Shown here one piece after another: positions 44,524-57,125 of a stretch of 64,000 bases of DNA. This DNA comes from Helichrysum umbraculigerum (Eukaryota > Streptophyta > Magnoliopsida > Asterales > Asteraceae). Under the pieces are notes generated by a model, which ran no database searches, was not told where the DNA came from, and saw only the letters and a program-made list of their open reading frames with translations. Each line of letters starts with the position of its first letter. Within the stretch, counting starts at the first letter, position 1. Made by a program: the position numbers and the translations under genes. Location: contig CATIUR010000003.1 in NCBI GenBank assembly GCA_949592205.1, forward strand, positions 80,256,501-80,320,500, given 5' to 3'.

Positions 44524-44847
44524 TTACAACAAAGTTATGAACACATCATTTTTTTCAATATTTTCCTCGAAACGAGTCTTCATTTCTTCACATTTTTTTT
44601 TCTCTTCCTGATAGAAAAGAAGATTATCTTGAAGTTGTGAAAGGTACTCTACCTCACTTTCGGAAATGTCCCCTTCATGCTGATCTTCGTGTTTATCAAC
44701 TAATTGGGAAATGTTTCTGCTTATATTACGAATTGCTTTATTCAAATTCTCGAGGTTTTTATCAAGAGCTCGAACCATCTTTTCATCAACGCCTGTTAAA
44801 AAATTCACTCTTTGGCCGAAAACATACTTTTCTGCATCGGTTGCCAT
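44524..44847 (-). CDS. Small coiled-coil protein, unknown function (CACTA-like locus)
   Basis: A 107-residue intact ORF beginning MATDAEKYVFG. From about residue 20 it is almost wholly helical, with heptad-like spacing of Leu, Ile and Val and many Glu/Lys/Asn residues. No Cys cluster, signal peptide or membrane segment is visible. A TATA-like run at about 44920-44933 lies roughly 80 bases upstream on the minus strand. It lies on the same strand as, and downstream of, the TNP2 transposase remnant, and is bordered by CACTA-type hairpin repeats at 44338-44372 and 45756-46020. It could be a remnant of the second (TnpA-like) CACTA gene or a captured fragment; I cannot show homology for either. Confidence 0.5.
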   Translation of the reverse strand: MATDAEKYVFGQRVNFLTGVDEKMVRALDKNLENLNKAIRNISRNISQLVDKHEDQHEGDISESEVEYLSQLQDNLLFYQEEKKKCEEMKTRFEENIEKNDVFITLL

Positions 44848-45199
44848 ATTTTGAATTAATATAATTGTGGAATATTTGCGTTTGTGGTAATATAACTAGG
44901 GTGAGGAAAATGTCATTGTCTATATATATATAAAGTGGAAATAACGTCGGTCAACACAGGAAATGATTCACATTCCAAATTAACTGTCTTGTTGCAACAT
45001 TTACCGTATGCAATTAAGTATTTAACCTTCCAAATCCCAAGTCCCAACATCCATTTTTAATGCACATCAAATCACATCACATATATCACACTATACTGTT
45101 GTGCATACGCACAATCCTCAAGATGCGTTACTTATTTATTGTTCACTTTATACTTTTAAATAATCAAAACACTCTAATGTGATAAGGGATTAAATCATA

Positions 45200-45420
45200 T
45201 TGTTTGTACGGTATTACTAGTGCACTTTTCTTAAATTGTGGAGTATATTTTTTTATGTGGACAATAAATTTGAGACGGATGGAATATTATTTTTGAAAAG
45301 AAATATATATTGAGCGTAAAATGATAAGGTATTAATATTATTTTTTAGAGGTAAAAACTTATTTTAAGACAAACTAAAATGTAAATATGAATACTTATTT
45401 TTGGTGGAGTGTGTGATAAA
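45200..45420. repeat. Degraded MITE-like sequence related to the Stowaway-like element
   Basis: It contains gagacggatgga and, later, gacaaactaaaatgtaaat and acttatttttggtggag. These resemble inner and end segments of the intact MITE at 12317-12547 but are much decayed. Borders are not clear. Confidence 0.3.
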
Positions 45421-45755
45421 AAAAAAAAAGCAAGGGAATAAAATAATACTCGATCTGTAGTTATAACTTATTATTTATGAAAAATAAATGAGAATATTTA
45501 TATAAGAAACATTACGAAGCATATATACAAGAGAAAAATAAAATAAAATAAAAAAAGAAAGAAACAAGAAAAAGATAAAATAAGTGTCAGGCGTAGGGGA
45601 GGGGGTGCAATTACGATTTGACAAAATGTAAAAGTTTTCCTGCTTGCAGACGCAAAATCATAATATCTGAAAAGGTAAAAATCTCTGAAACGACAGAACT
45701 TTCTTGTAGTCCTTGACTATTTCAACATCCTAGTAGGAGTAGTAGTACAGTATAA

Positions 45756-46020
45756 TACCACGGTTTTGTTTGTGACAACCGTGGTCATCAAGGCCTACCT
45801 TTTTGATTGGGATGGTGATTTGTATTTGATATTTTGATTTACTGATTTAGATATAATATTTGAGTTATACTTATTTTTAGATAATACTGTAATAAAAAGG
45901 TATAATAATAATAATAACAATAATATATAAGGGAAATCAATAATACTGTGTAAAAAGTACTGTATCAACATAACAAAGGAGAGTTCATACCACGGTTTTG
46001 TTCGTGACAACCGTGGTCAT
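45756..46020. repeat. CACTA-like hairpin repeats, right cluster
   Basis: Two near-identical copies of accacggttttgtt.gtgacaaccgtggtcatcaag lie at 45756-45790 and 45989-46020, each an inverted repeat. Confidence 0.55.
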
Positions 46021-46074
46021 CAAGTACTACCCTTATTTGATTAGATTATATCTGAGTTTAAATGTTTTTTATGT

Positions 46075-46076
<2 letters not shown>

Positions 46077-46106
<30 letters not shown>
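46077..46106. repeat. (ATA)n microsatellite
   Basis: A run of ten ata/aat trinucleotides. The following stretch 46107-46742 is AT-rich with no recognised gene. Confidence 0.9.
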
Positions 46107-46107
<1 letters not shown>

Positions 46108-46742
46108 GCTCCTTTCCCGTTCTCCTTTTCTTTGGGTGTTAAAAAAAATAATAATAATAAAGTATATAATAATAATCTATCTATCTAGTCTTTATTATTT
46201 AGATATTAATCATTAGAAAACTTGTCTACCATCAATTTTAATTCAAATCAACTCCTATATATTAACCAATCAAATGCTTTAATTTTACAACACTTCCAAT
46301 TAACCAATCATATATATTTGATCATTTACCTAAAAATTCTCTTTTAAATAAAAAATTAACCTACACAATTAAAGATTTAACCCCCTACGCACTTGAATTG
46401 AAATATTAATTAAAATAAATAAATTATTCCGACGTATATGTATCGCAAACAATATCAAATTTAGGTTCATTCATGGCCTCTTTATATATAATTAATTATA
46501 GTATTATATTTCACCCCACTTAGTTATAATTTAAATTATAATAAAAAATAAATATAATTATTTTTACAATTTTGTTTAGCCATCCTTTTTTAAATGTCCG
46601 AAATGGATAAGATGTAACTATTATCCTTTGATGAAAAGGGTTAAAAAATGAATCGATCGACACCCTTCATCGAACATCATATACCTAAACCAAAAGAGCG
46701 TTATCATACATATGGAGTAATATACATCCTTTCAAATGCTAA

Positions 46743-48452
46743 CTAAATACCAGTAACCCATTGTACTTCTTCTTGGTCTGTCCTTATGTAAGTAGTATCG
46801 TCATTAGCAACATTTAAGGGTTCGATGCCGATAGAAAATGGTGGAAGCTCGTCAAACTGGTTATATTCTTCCTCGTCATCGACATTTTCAACTACAAGTG
46901 TACGAGGTTTACCATGCATAACAATATGCCAATTTGAATCTTCCGGGTCTTCAACAAAGAAAACCTGGTTTGCTTGATTAGCAAAAATAAATGGTTCATC
47001 TTTATAACCGTTTGTTGAAAGATTGACGAGGGTGAAACCATCTTTATCGACTTTTACTCCTTTTCCATTGTCAACCCATTTACACTTGAACAACGGTATG
47101 GTTATCATCCCATATTCAAGTTCCCAAATTTCTTGAATTACACCATAGAATGATTCTTTTGCAATGGTTTCTCTTATTTGATGGCCGTTCTCTGTAGAAT
47201 CATCGGTTGTTGCAGCTACTAGCGTTACACCGCTGTTTTGTAGTGTAGTTTTCCGGTCTTGTTTGCTGGTGTAAAATGTATATCCGTTAATATCGTATGC
47301 CTGAAATGTTGCAACAACACATCGCGGACCCATCCCCAACTATTTCACTTCAAGATCAAGTTGTTCACAAAGTACCTTTTCTCTCAGCCAACTTGCAAAG
47401 TGTTTTTTGTGCTCAGAAGCTAGCCAATTAGTCTTAGTACTTTTCCCCTGCTTTTTACTAAGCCTTAATATTTCCTTGTGCTCATTTATGTAACGATCAA
47501 TCGATATCATGTGTTGTAGAACAAAAAAATGTGCGTTTCGAAGATCAGATCGGTCCTCTGCTACACAAATATTCAGTCCCGCTGTGCCTTTCCCTCCAAG
47601 TCTACCTTCGTGCCGAGATCTAGGAAGACCTACATGTTGTACGCCTGCCAAGTAATCCGTACAAAAATCAATAACCTCCTGACAACAATACCCTTCAATC
47701 ATACTACCCTCGGGTCGATTTCGGTTTCTCACATAGCCTTTAAAAAACCGCATATATCTTTCAAATGGATACATATACCGCAAGAAAACTGGCCCACAAG
47801 CCTTAATTTCTCCCACAATATGAGATACGAGGTGCACCATGATATCAAAAAATGAAGGTGGGAAGTACATCTCTAACTGACATAACGTGAGGATAAGCTC
47901 ACCTTGCAAAGCATCCAAACCCTCAGGATCAATTACCTTAGAATGAATCATGCTAAAAAACAAACAAAGCTTTGTTATCGTGTGTCGAATGCGTTCCGGA
48001 AGTATTCCAAGAATTGCTATTGGAATCATTTGTGTCATTAACACATGACAATCGTGGGATTTCATACCGAGCAATTTCAAATCTTTCATGGACACTAACC
48101 TCCTAACGTTGGCAGAATAACCAGAAGGAACCTTAACTTGAGACAAACTTTTGCAAAATGAAATTTTTTCGACCCTTGACAACGTGTAGCAAGCTGCCGG
48201 TAGATACGTACGTTTTCCTTCACTTTCTTTTAGATGCAACTCCTTTCGAATTTTCATGTCCTTAATATCCCTTCGAACTTTAATTCCATCTTTTGTTTTC
48301 CCGGGGATGTTCAATAATAGACCTATCAAGCTATCACTTACATTTTTTTCGATATGCATAACATCAAGAGAGTGTCAAACGTCCAGTTGGCTCCAATATG
48401 GCAAATCCAAGAAAATAGACCTTTTATACGAATGGGTTAATCTTGCCTGAAT
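46743..48452 (-). pseudogene. CACTA (En/Spm) TNP2-type transposase, C-terminal part, broken
   Basis: One minus-strand frame is open from about 48452 to 46743 apart from two in-frame stops: TGA at 48377-48375 and TAG at 47342-47340. The N-terminal end shows SIFLDLPYWSQLDV, then HSLDVMHIEKNVSDSLIG, the hallmark of the TNP2 transposase family. It continues with SHDCHVLMTQMIPIAI, a DUF4218-like segment (MYFPPSFFDIMVHLVSHI, FLRYMYPFERYMRFFKGYVRN), and after the second stop a DUF4216-like domain (FKCKWVDNGKGVKVDKDGFT). TNP2 cuts and moves CACTA elements. The N-terminal half is missing because an LTR sequence begins at about 48455. Confidence 0.85.
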
Positions 48453-48454
48453 TG

Positions 48455-50228
48455 TGTGATAGTATTTATTTAGTATTTCCTTATTTAAAACTTGTGATTA
48501 TAATTGCCTATACTTAGAACACATCAACCTCCTCATTCAACACATTCTTACATTCAAAAATTCATATTCTCTCCCATTTTCTCTTATACTCTTTAGGTTA
48601 GATTTACATTTTATTTTCGTAGTTAGCGGCTAGTTAGTCACGGCTTTGACCGGAAGAATAGGGGGGGTAATATTGTAATATTGCTTGGAGGATACTCGAA
48701 GTTCTGCTTGTATTTCTTCACGTTATATTCAGCTACGTTGTTACTCTGGTTAATTCTATCCTTTATCTATTTTATTATGATGATTGTTATTACTGTTATC
48801 ATGCTAGATTTAGGATCATTTGCCATGATTAGCGAGTAGTATTACTGCGTGTTTGCTATGATGTAATTAGTCGTATTAATTGGGATGATGTCATTATGAA
48901 AACAACGGAGGTAACGTTATACGGCTTTAATTTGTATAGCGCCGGAAACATCACGAATGTGTGTAGTACGGAACGTGGAAGCTATGAAAGTCGTGGGCAC
49001 AATCCGTTGTCGATTAATGATTAATTAATTGTTGATCCACTTTCTATCTATGATTTTAAACCTCAATCAAACTTAACGCCTTTCAACCAGTAAACGTGGC
49101 TACGGCCTTAATGATAGGACGTCGCGAACCCTATCCAAAGGTGATTAGTTATCTGTGTCTAAAACATGGTCTGATTTGTGAAGAATGTAAACATTGTTTT
49201 CTAAATGGAACACCAAGTACATCGTCATCATGGAAATAATGCTTTCACCATTGAACGCAAACTACATGGTGATTATGGAAAAACGTTTTCTAACTTGAAC
49301 ACAAAGTACACCGGTACTGTGGAAAGATCGCTTTCCCTTCAGAACGCAAAAGTACACCGTACCTGTGGAAATACTGTTTTCTAATCGAACGCAAATATTA
49401 CGCTATTTACAAATTAGGGATTTATTGGGATTTAAAAGTAAAGGCTGGTTTATATCATAGATGGAGAATTTCTGTGCTTAAATACAAACTTAGTTAAACA
49501 AGTCTAGGGTTTAATGCAAAGTAGGTACCGTAATTCGGCTAAGAACTTGGTATTTCCACGTGAAGAGTCGTAGTTCCCTATTGTGTACAAACGTTTTACT
49601 TAGACTTTACAAACCCATCGATAGAAAGTGATCAACATACACAAAACCTGATCTTGAACTTAAATGTTTCGTTTCACTGAAGTATTTCTGTGGGGTTAAG
49701 AAAGGTCGGACATCGAGATTGGTTTGTGGTCATATTCATGCACCCAGGATTCATATCCATATAAGGGTCGCTCTTCCGTTATCGGTTGGCATTGTATGGC
49801 CGGATAAACTACTCCGATCAGAATCACGATAGCCTAGTTTCTCAGTGACATACTGATTTATCAGTAGGGAGCTAGTGCTTACTCCTCAATACTCGGAATA
49901 AATGAAATACAAATCTCTTGAGATCATTTTATAAATCAAACATCATCCCAGTTAAGAAAACTAATGAAATCATAGCAAACACCTCCTCTAGATTATCTGC
50001 TAACTACATAAATTTTATCTGCTTTATTTTAATTTCCCGCCTAAGTATAAAAACTAAAACAAAACCTCCAAAAATCTTTTAAAACCATTACTAGTTTGAT
50101 AAATCGTCTCCAACGTAAACGTTTCACAATACAACTGGTTTATAGAACGACCCTAGGTCATACTTACTACTGTACCCATAGTTTTAAGTATACTTAGGCC
50201 CCGCACTTACAAATTTTAAAACACACGT
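48455..50228 (+). repeat. LTR-like segment (R/U5 part of an Athila-type LTR), truncated
   Basis: It begins tgtgatag at the break in the CACTA transposase and ends near ggtggacgcg, short of the usual catca end. It shares Athila-LTR features with E0 and E6 in plus orientation, such as gaacgaccctaggtcatacttac near 50133. At 49170-49415 are four to five ~57-bp tandem units (forms of gtggaaa..cgttttct...gaacgcaaagtacaccgta). A fragment of the same family, inverted, is at 60615-60764. Confidence 0.55.
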
Positions 50229-52330
50229 TGGTGGACGCGCCCGGAGGAAGGCACCGCAACGACGCGAGTCAAATCGTGATCGACCTCTAGGCGCCCATCA
50301 GTGCTGCCGCCACCGGCTGCACTCCCCCCATCCGGTTTGCGCTTTATTGTCCTTCCTGGTACCCGGTGCACCACCTTTCCCTACTTTTTCGTACCCGGTG
50401 CACCACCTTTCGCGTTTGTACGGTACCCGGTGCACCACCTTTCCCACCTTTTGCTAATATGCTCCTCAAGTTGCTAAAATGAGCCAAAGCTCACCTATAA
50501 ATCGGAGGCATAAGGCTTCATTTGAACTTGCACCATATGTATTAAGCATATACCTTTCTTACTTCTCTCTAGTTTTTATTTTCTCTTTTTTCTTTCTACT
50601 TTCTTTCTCTAAGTTAATTAATTTGGTGAGAGATAAGTAGGAGATTAATTATGTAGTAGTTAGTAGTGGCTAGCTTAGCAATGTAACGCTTTGGAATATT
50701 CGGAAGTAATATAAGCATCGTTTTGCTCGCAATAATTACGGGTAATATCTATCCTTTTCTTTTATTAATTATTCGTAATGTTCCTGTTTATGATTTATTA
50801 ATATTAGAAATATCTATTTCCATGATATGAGAGTAGTTGTTTATATGTTTGCCATGATTTAGATAGTTATAATGGGATGATATTAAATAATGTTAAGTAA
50901 TATGACGGCCCTATTCGACTGTTCTCGGATATAGTGCTGGAAACGCTTCATGCGGAGTGGATTACAAACGTACGGAAGTCTGAGAACGACCGAAGGTAGT
51001 TATATTACATAACAATATTATAAATGTGCTAAATAAATTTCTATTTATAGTTTAATTATAACATTATGAACGAATGATGGCATGTTTGGCCAACCGCTTA
51101 TGACCAGCCTGCCCTAACTTATTCCGGTAGGTTAAAACCTATTTATGTGACTATTTATTGAATAGACCATGCCATGGTGCGGACATCTCTGATGACCGAG
51201 ATTAGGGAATATGATTCGAGGGTAGTTGTTAGCCGATGTGTTCAGTACATTTGGGAGAACTTCCGGTGTATTGTAATTGTTTGTGTTTACTATCCATGTG
51301 ACATATCTTCTATCTGATTGCGGACAACTATACGTTAGTTAGTTGATAGGATCGTAAAAACAACTCATTTCAACATAGGTTAAATTTATAAAGAGAAACT
51401 TATATGAATGGGAATTATTATACTTTGTTATTGTTTAAATATATGACACCAGACCTAATTTATGGAGTACCCTTTCCAGTTATCCACGTGACTACAACTT
51501 AGATATTAAGGAGTCATGAACCTTAATTGTGGTAAGTAGTTATCTGTGCCCATGACATGCAATAAGTAAGACACAGTGAAACCACTCGTTGTATATATTA
51601 GGTTTACATTTCTGCACTGCTTTACATTTAGGTAGTTTAGAGTGTCACCTTCACTGTTAATTACTCTTGACCGCATGTTGGATGTGAGAAGCTGTGGACT
51701 TACTACGTAAAGTACACCGTCTATTACTGAAATGCATGGTCTGCATATGAAACACGTTTTGACAAACTGCGAATAATACAGGGATGTATAACTGTTTGAA
51801 AAGGAGAGGTCTAGGTCATAAATCAAAGTAATTAGAGCTTAAGAAAAGTATTAACAAGGTCTAGGAAGGAAAGTCCTAGTGACTTAGATACATAACCCCC
51901 TAGATCTTACATATTTGTTCCTTTAAACATGACGATGTAATAATTTCCCAATCATAAACACAATCCCGATATTATATTATCCCAAGTCATGGTAAACCAC
52001 GTCTTCCCTATCCTTAGTTGTTCCTTATGATAGCTAGTTCATTTTTAGTTTTATTGCTTTAGTAGTTTAAATTAGATAAAAACCCAAACAAAACCAATTA
52101 TCTGAACCCCATCTTGAAGACTGAATTATCCAAACGAGCTCCGCTTCAAATTCGACCGTCTGGAGACGACCCTGATCATCCTTACCATATACTAGTATCA
52201 GGTACTTGTACCTAGTACCAGTAGGTAGTTCGGAGGTTTAGGCCCCGAGCAAAATAAATTTTAAAACACCCTGATCGCACCCTCGGTCGTTACAACAACA
52301 CCAATGACACTGACGGCTGGGGACGCATCA
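50229..52330 (+). repeat. 5' LTR of Athila-like element E5 (U3 probably truncated)
   Basis: The end ggacgcatca (52321-52330) directly precedes a tRNA-Asp PBS. The promoter part has a TATA-like box TATAAAT at 50496-50502, preceded by three 32-bp-spaced units with palindrome GGTGCACC (50365-50372, 50397-50404, 50429-50436), homologous to the E1 promoter. The 5' limit is uncertain; compared with E1 about 450 bases of U3 seem to be missing. Confidence 0.65.
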
Positions 52331-52336
52331 AGTTTT

Positions 52337-52354
52337 TGGCGCCGTTGCCGGGGA
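52337..52354 (+). other. Primer-binding site (tRNA-Asp) of E5
   Basis: TGGCGCCGTTGCCGGGGA, a full match to the complement of the plant tRNA-Asp 3' end; 6 bases after the LTR. Confidence 0.9.
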
Positions 52355-52537
52355 CGGAAGTACGATTTGGAGCCTGTTTAGTTAAGATAGTTTTTAAGAG
52401 ATCCTTTTGACTGGGACTCACCATCCTCATCAGAAGTTACATTTTGCATGTAGTTTAGCGTAGTTAGGATTACCTTAGTATTAGTTTAGATTAAGTTCCC
52501 TTCTAACCCTCGACTTTAGTTCTGAAACCTTCTCCCT

Positions 52538-53914
52538 ATGCCATCTATTATGGATCCTTGGGAAATGTTAAATCAATGGGAACAATTAGATCAAATGCAA
52601 AGTCTTGTTAATTCAATCGAAAATAGATGTAGCATGTGCGATAATATTCACGTAGAAGGAGAATGCCAAAGCCATAATATGATGTATTCGGATAACCAAG
52701 GGTACTTAGATCCTCAAACACTGTATCAGAATGACCCTAACACTTTCCAACCACATCCATACCAACCTTTTCATCCCCAATCACTCGAAATCTGCCCACA
52801 CTCACCTCACCCTGTAAGTATACCACAACCCTATGAGAATCCTGACTTGAGATATACGCCCTTAGCCTGTCTCAGCAGTAATGCTGCTTTCTCACCTCCT
52901 TCCGAATCACTTGAAGAAATGATTAAAGAACAAGAAGACATACTTAGAAGTTTTACTTATAATATGTCTAAAATATTTACCGAACTACCAACACAAGCCC
53001 AAGAGAGTAGTGAGGAGAGTAGGAATCGAGCTTGAGCCAACTCTAGGATACAGAAAGTTGAGAGACGCACACACACCACATCTAGTACACCAGATACAGA
53101 CTTACATTCTCATGAGTTTGGTTGCAATATCCCTTCAAATACCTCACCAACTCAATCTTCTAAACCTTCACATTCACCTATTCCCGACCTATCAACGTCA
53201 AAGATTGACGGAGGGTTTGTTCTAGAAGAACTTTCTGAACCACTGCAACTCAAAACTTCCGTCCGGAGTGACGAGGATGACGAAGTAGACGAAGAGATCG
53301 AGATGGAAAGCCCGAATTTGGAGATTTACATAGAAGACTCAGCTTCACATGGACTGAAGAAATACATACCGACTCTAAGTAATGGACTCATTCAAACTGA
53401 TATGGTTGAACACGTCCCACAACCAGTTATGGTTGACTGTATCCCAAGAATCCCTTTGATTGATTCACTTCCTGATCTAATAGACTTCACTAGTACCTTA
53501 GAGGAGACAAACACCCAAGTATTTAATGATAACGTTGCTACAAGATTGGAGACACTAACGGACATTGTCCCACCTCCATGCCCAGAGTACAACATTATCA
53601 TCAAACCAAAGGCTTTAGGAAGAAAGGTTTGTTTTGCATCAAGAGCACCCTACAAACCATCTCTCCATTACATAATGACGTACATGTTGTGGAGTGATAA
53701 GGACCTCTTTGATCAACCCAAAACTCAAGAGGTAGAAAAAGTCGAGAGCTTTGTTTTACCTCAAGTAAAACAAACCACTTACTTTGCCATGCCTTCTTAC
53801 CTTGTTGGACATACCCTGACCATAGTCCACCTTAATCCCCTAGGTATGTGCCAATACTTCCGCTTGTGTCTACTGATGGATGCAAGGAAGCCCCCTAGAT
53901 TTCCCAAGAAATAG
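52538..53914 (+). pseudogene. Gag-derived ORF of non-autonomous Athila-like element E5, one stop
   Basis: A single frame of about 458 codons, broken only by a TGA at 53033-53035. Near residue 31 it has CSMCDNIHVEGEC (CX2CX3HX4C), the spacing of the Athila gag knuckle, but no gag core precedes it. The rest is Pro/Gln-rich, then acidic (DEDDEVDEEIEME), then a tail ending LLMDARKPPRFPKK. No protease, RT or integrase follows. The element is therefore likely non-autonomous, with an ORF built from the gag C-terminus and unrecognised sequence. Soon after the stop lies the gggaggtaaccc motif (53949-53970) that also follows pol in E1. Confidence 0.55.
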
Positions 53915-53948
53915 GTTTGGAGTCCAGCTAGTGACTCGATAAAAACAA

Positions 53949-53970
53949 GCGCTTCTCGGGAGGTAACCCG
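53949..53970 (+). other. GGGAGG...CCC motif after the E5 ORF
   Basis: gcgcttctcgggaggtaacc, close to the motif at 10743-10768 and in the same place relative to the last ORF. Confidence 0.45.
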
Positions 53971-55425
53971 TGTCTAACATAGGATTATTAGTAGTAGTTA
54001 AAGTAGTTTAAGTAATGAACTAACCCCCATAAGTAGAAATGAAACCCTAAAATGAATGTTCCAAGTTTGCTATCTTTATGAACAAAAATGGATGGTTTGC
54101 GAAATTACTTCGTTAAAAGTCAAATTTATGTCAAACCTTAATACTTCCTACTCCCAGTCGTTTGGAATTTATTGCAACATCTATTTTTCACCATTTTCTA
54201 AAGTTTTTCTTATCCCTTTCACTCACAAAAATGGAAACCTACTAGGAGTTAGGAGCCTTAGTCATTCTAAACACCCACTGACATGTTTCGAGCATTTGAG
54301 GTACTTACATATATTATTGTAAACATACATGAGATACTAATGCTTAATCTGGTAACATGATTTGTATGTCAATATGTGTATTATGTTCGAAATCGTTTAA
54401 AAATATGTGCTTTAGATATCTTTATACTTGGCTACCTGATTCAACTGATAATACTGGTATTTCCATGTCTGATATTTGTGCTATGGTGAAATTATAGGCA
54501 ACTAACACTTTTTGTGTGAGATTAAACTCAAAGTCATACACTGGTTTGTTTCATCTACAAAGCACTCACTTTGATAGGTTCTTCGCAAACCAGTGAATCG
54601 ATGATTTGGAGAATAATCACTTGTTTGTTAGATCATGTTTATTTGATCTACTTGTAACAGACAGGGACTAATGCCTATGGATAAAGAATCTTTAAGGATA
54701 ATGGAAAGACGATAAGAGGAGCTTACAATTCATTGAGTATGGGAATCTCTGGAGCATTGCTTTGTAGGGAACAAGAGATGACACTTCTAGATACGAAGAT
54801 GATTTCTAGTTGTCTACGACTAGTTCATCAAATTGATCAGCTCAATACTCATCATATGTGCCCACAAATTCCAAGTCCTATAGCTAAACCTTGCCACATA
54901 ATGGAACCCTAAACCATCATCACCATATCCACCCACATTCACCCATCCATCCACCCCTTCACACATACAACCATCACCCTCAAGGACTATTCATACAAAG
55001 GAATAGATACGGGAACAATTTGGAAACTGGAGATCTTAGTCGATAAAAGAACAACATCAGATTCATTACATCAGTTGTCGGGAAAAGATCTCGGATAATA
55101 AAGATTCATGGTCATTGGATTCAACACTTTCAGATCATTATGAGCAGTTGAGCTAAAGCAGCGGCTCTTGAAGATTAGGATCTTTGTCCATTAACCTCTA
55201 TCCAACATTTGGTGTTTAATTATGCTTGTTTCCGGAGGGCGACATCACTTCATTTTCTGCAATCTATCCTTTAGTTCTTAGTTATATTCGTGAGGAAATT
55301 GGTTGAGTGATTGAAGAAAGGTTATACTGCTGGAGCTCGAGTTCAATACATGAAGGCAGATGCCAACCAAGTTCAGAAACCATTGGAGATGACACAGTCA
55401 ACCGCTCGGATCCTCAACTCATAGT
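53971..55425 (+). other. Non-coding internal region, probably E5 3' region
   Basis: No convincing coding region; ORFs at 54056-54322 and 55307-55507 have no recognisable features. No PPT or 3' LTR of E5 is seen before E7 begins at 55426. Confidence 0.45.
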
Positions 55426-56921
55426 TGATAAGTGTGTAAAAGTAGTGTTTTTATATGGTATTTTATCCCGAAATCTACATGTTTATATAGTAAATTGTTT
55501 AGTTTAGATATTAATTTCATTCATATTTGCAGATAACAGTGAAAATGAAGGATTTGGAGAAAAGAAACAGAAATTGGTCAATAATCGAGTCAAATGATGC
55601 ACTTTTGAAGAATAAAGTGAAGTTGAAGGGTTAAAGATGTCGAGAGTGGAAAAAGTCTGAAAAATCAATCCATACGCCGTATGGATATCCATACGCCGTA
55701 TGGATTGATGCGGTGGAGGCCCAGGTCACGCGGACTTGGGCTGGGCTTGTTTTTCATCCATACGTCGTATGGATGGATTTTCCAGGAAGTATAAATTCGC
55801 GTTTTAAACCTTAAAAACACAGTTTTTCATTTTTGTTTTTCTCCAGACGATTATTTTCGATAGTTAGGGTTTATTTACGAATTATTTTAGCATTTTGGAG
55901 GCACGTGGAGTCAAGATTGAGGGTAGTTCGTGTTGATTCTCCGTGATTCGTCTTTATTAATTCGGTAAAACTTCTTTTATTTGATTTCATTGAAGAATTT
56001 GGATTGAATAATCTGAGTTTACTGTTTTAATGATGAATTGAATATTCAAAGTGATTGTGTAGTTGATTTAGCTTAGATTATGATTATTGAACGATTATAA
56101 TTGCGTATTGACTAAGTTATTTAATTGAAAACTATTATATTGCTCGTGGACACTTGTTTATTGGTAACTAGTATTTATTGTTGCTTCACGTGATTAATAA
56201 TATTAATAGATTGATTTCTTTTAAGATTATTGATTATTGCTAGTACTACCTTAGGGTTTGGGACTATCACTAAATATGTTGAGTCTGATAGGTCGAGTAT
56301 ACAATAATTATCTACTTTAAAATGAACAAGACAATAAGTGATTATTGGGTATTGTTGAGTCATGCCAATAGAGTTATTTATAATCAGTTGTGAATGCTTA
56401 ATGCTTAACTTAGGGAAAGTTACACAATGACTGATCACCTTGTGACATCGGAACCTAAGTTATAGGAATTAGTTGGACCCGAAACGTTGGCTAATTCACA
56501 TTCAATTTAATATTCATTGAAGAATTTGGTATTAAGTTGATATAAAAGAATCACAATTAGATAATCAATACGTAATAAATCGGGAAATATGAATCTGAGT
56601 GAGATTAATTATACAATTGCTTATTCCTTCCAACTGTAATTTATTTCTTTATTTGGTTATTTTATTTAAGTTTGATTTTATTTTAGTTATTTATTGTTAA
56701 TTGAAAACAAATGTTAAAACGTCCCCCCTATTTACTGTTTTCTTTTATTTAATTGTTATTTTCTATTTTAAATAAATACCCTTGTTCCCTGTGACCGACT
56801 CGGTCTTACCAAGTCTATACTTACACTCGATCAGGTATTCTTGCCTGTAGTGTGAACAGTATATATAAGGTATTTCCATTTCTATAAATTAATAAACTAG
56901 ACGCGCTTTTCACACGCATCA
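55426..56921 (+). repeat. 5' LTR of element E7 (Athila-like)
   Basis: It starts TGATAAGTGTG and ends CACACGCATCA, near-inverted ends, and is followed by a tRNA-Asp PBS. The palindrome CCATACGCCGTATGG occurs at 55670-55684 and 55689-55703 and, with one change, at 55758-55772, just upstream of a TATA-like box (gtataaat, about 55788-55795). Confidence 0.7.
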
Positions 56922-56927
56922 AGTTTT

Positions 56928-56945
56928 TGGCGCCGCTGCCGGGGA
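56928..56945 (+). other. Primer-binding site (tRNA-Asp type) of E7
   Basis: TGGCGCCGCTGCCGGGGA, the same one-mismatch variant as in E0 and E1. Confidence 0.88.
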
Positions 56946-57125
56946 GCAAAGCGGTTGTTTATTTAAATAGAGTTTAATAATTGTAAATTTTTATATTTTA
57001 TAGGTTGTTAATTTAATTCTTAAAGTTGTTTGATTAATTTAAGTAATTTTTGATTATTAATTTTCATTAATCCACTGGTTGAAACTAATTACTTTAAATT
57101 GGTTAAACTTTTGGGGTTTTAGTTT
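56946..57125 (+). other. Truncated leader of E7
   Basis: An AT-rich 5' leader with no ORF. It runs directly into inverted E4 sequence near 57126, a rearrangement or deletion junction rather than a clean insertion, since no LTR end is present there. Confidence 0.5.

Noticed and set aside
52337..52354. tRNA-Asp gene fragment
   Set aside because: Only the 18 bases complementary to the tRNA 3' end are present, next to an LTR end; it is a primer-binding site.
54056..54322. 88-codon ORF after the E5 gag-derived frame
   Set aside because: No recognisable feature; it lies in the non-coding 3' part of the element.
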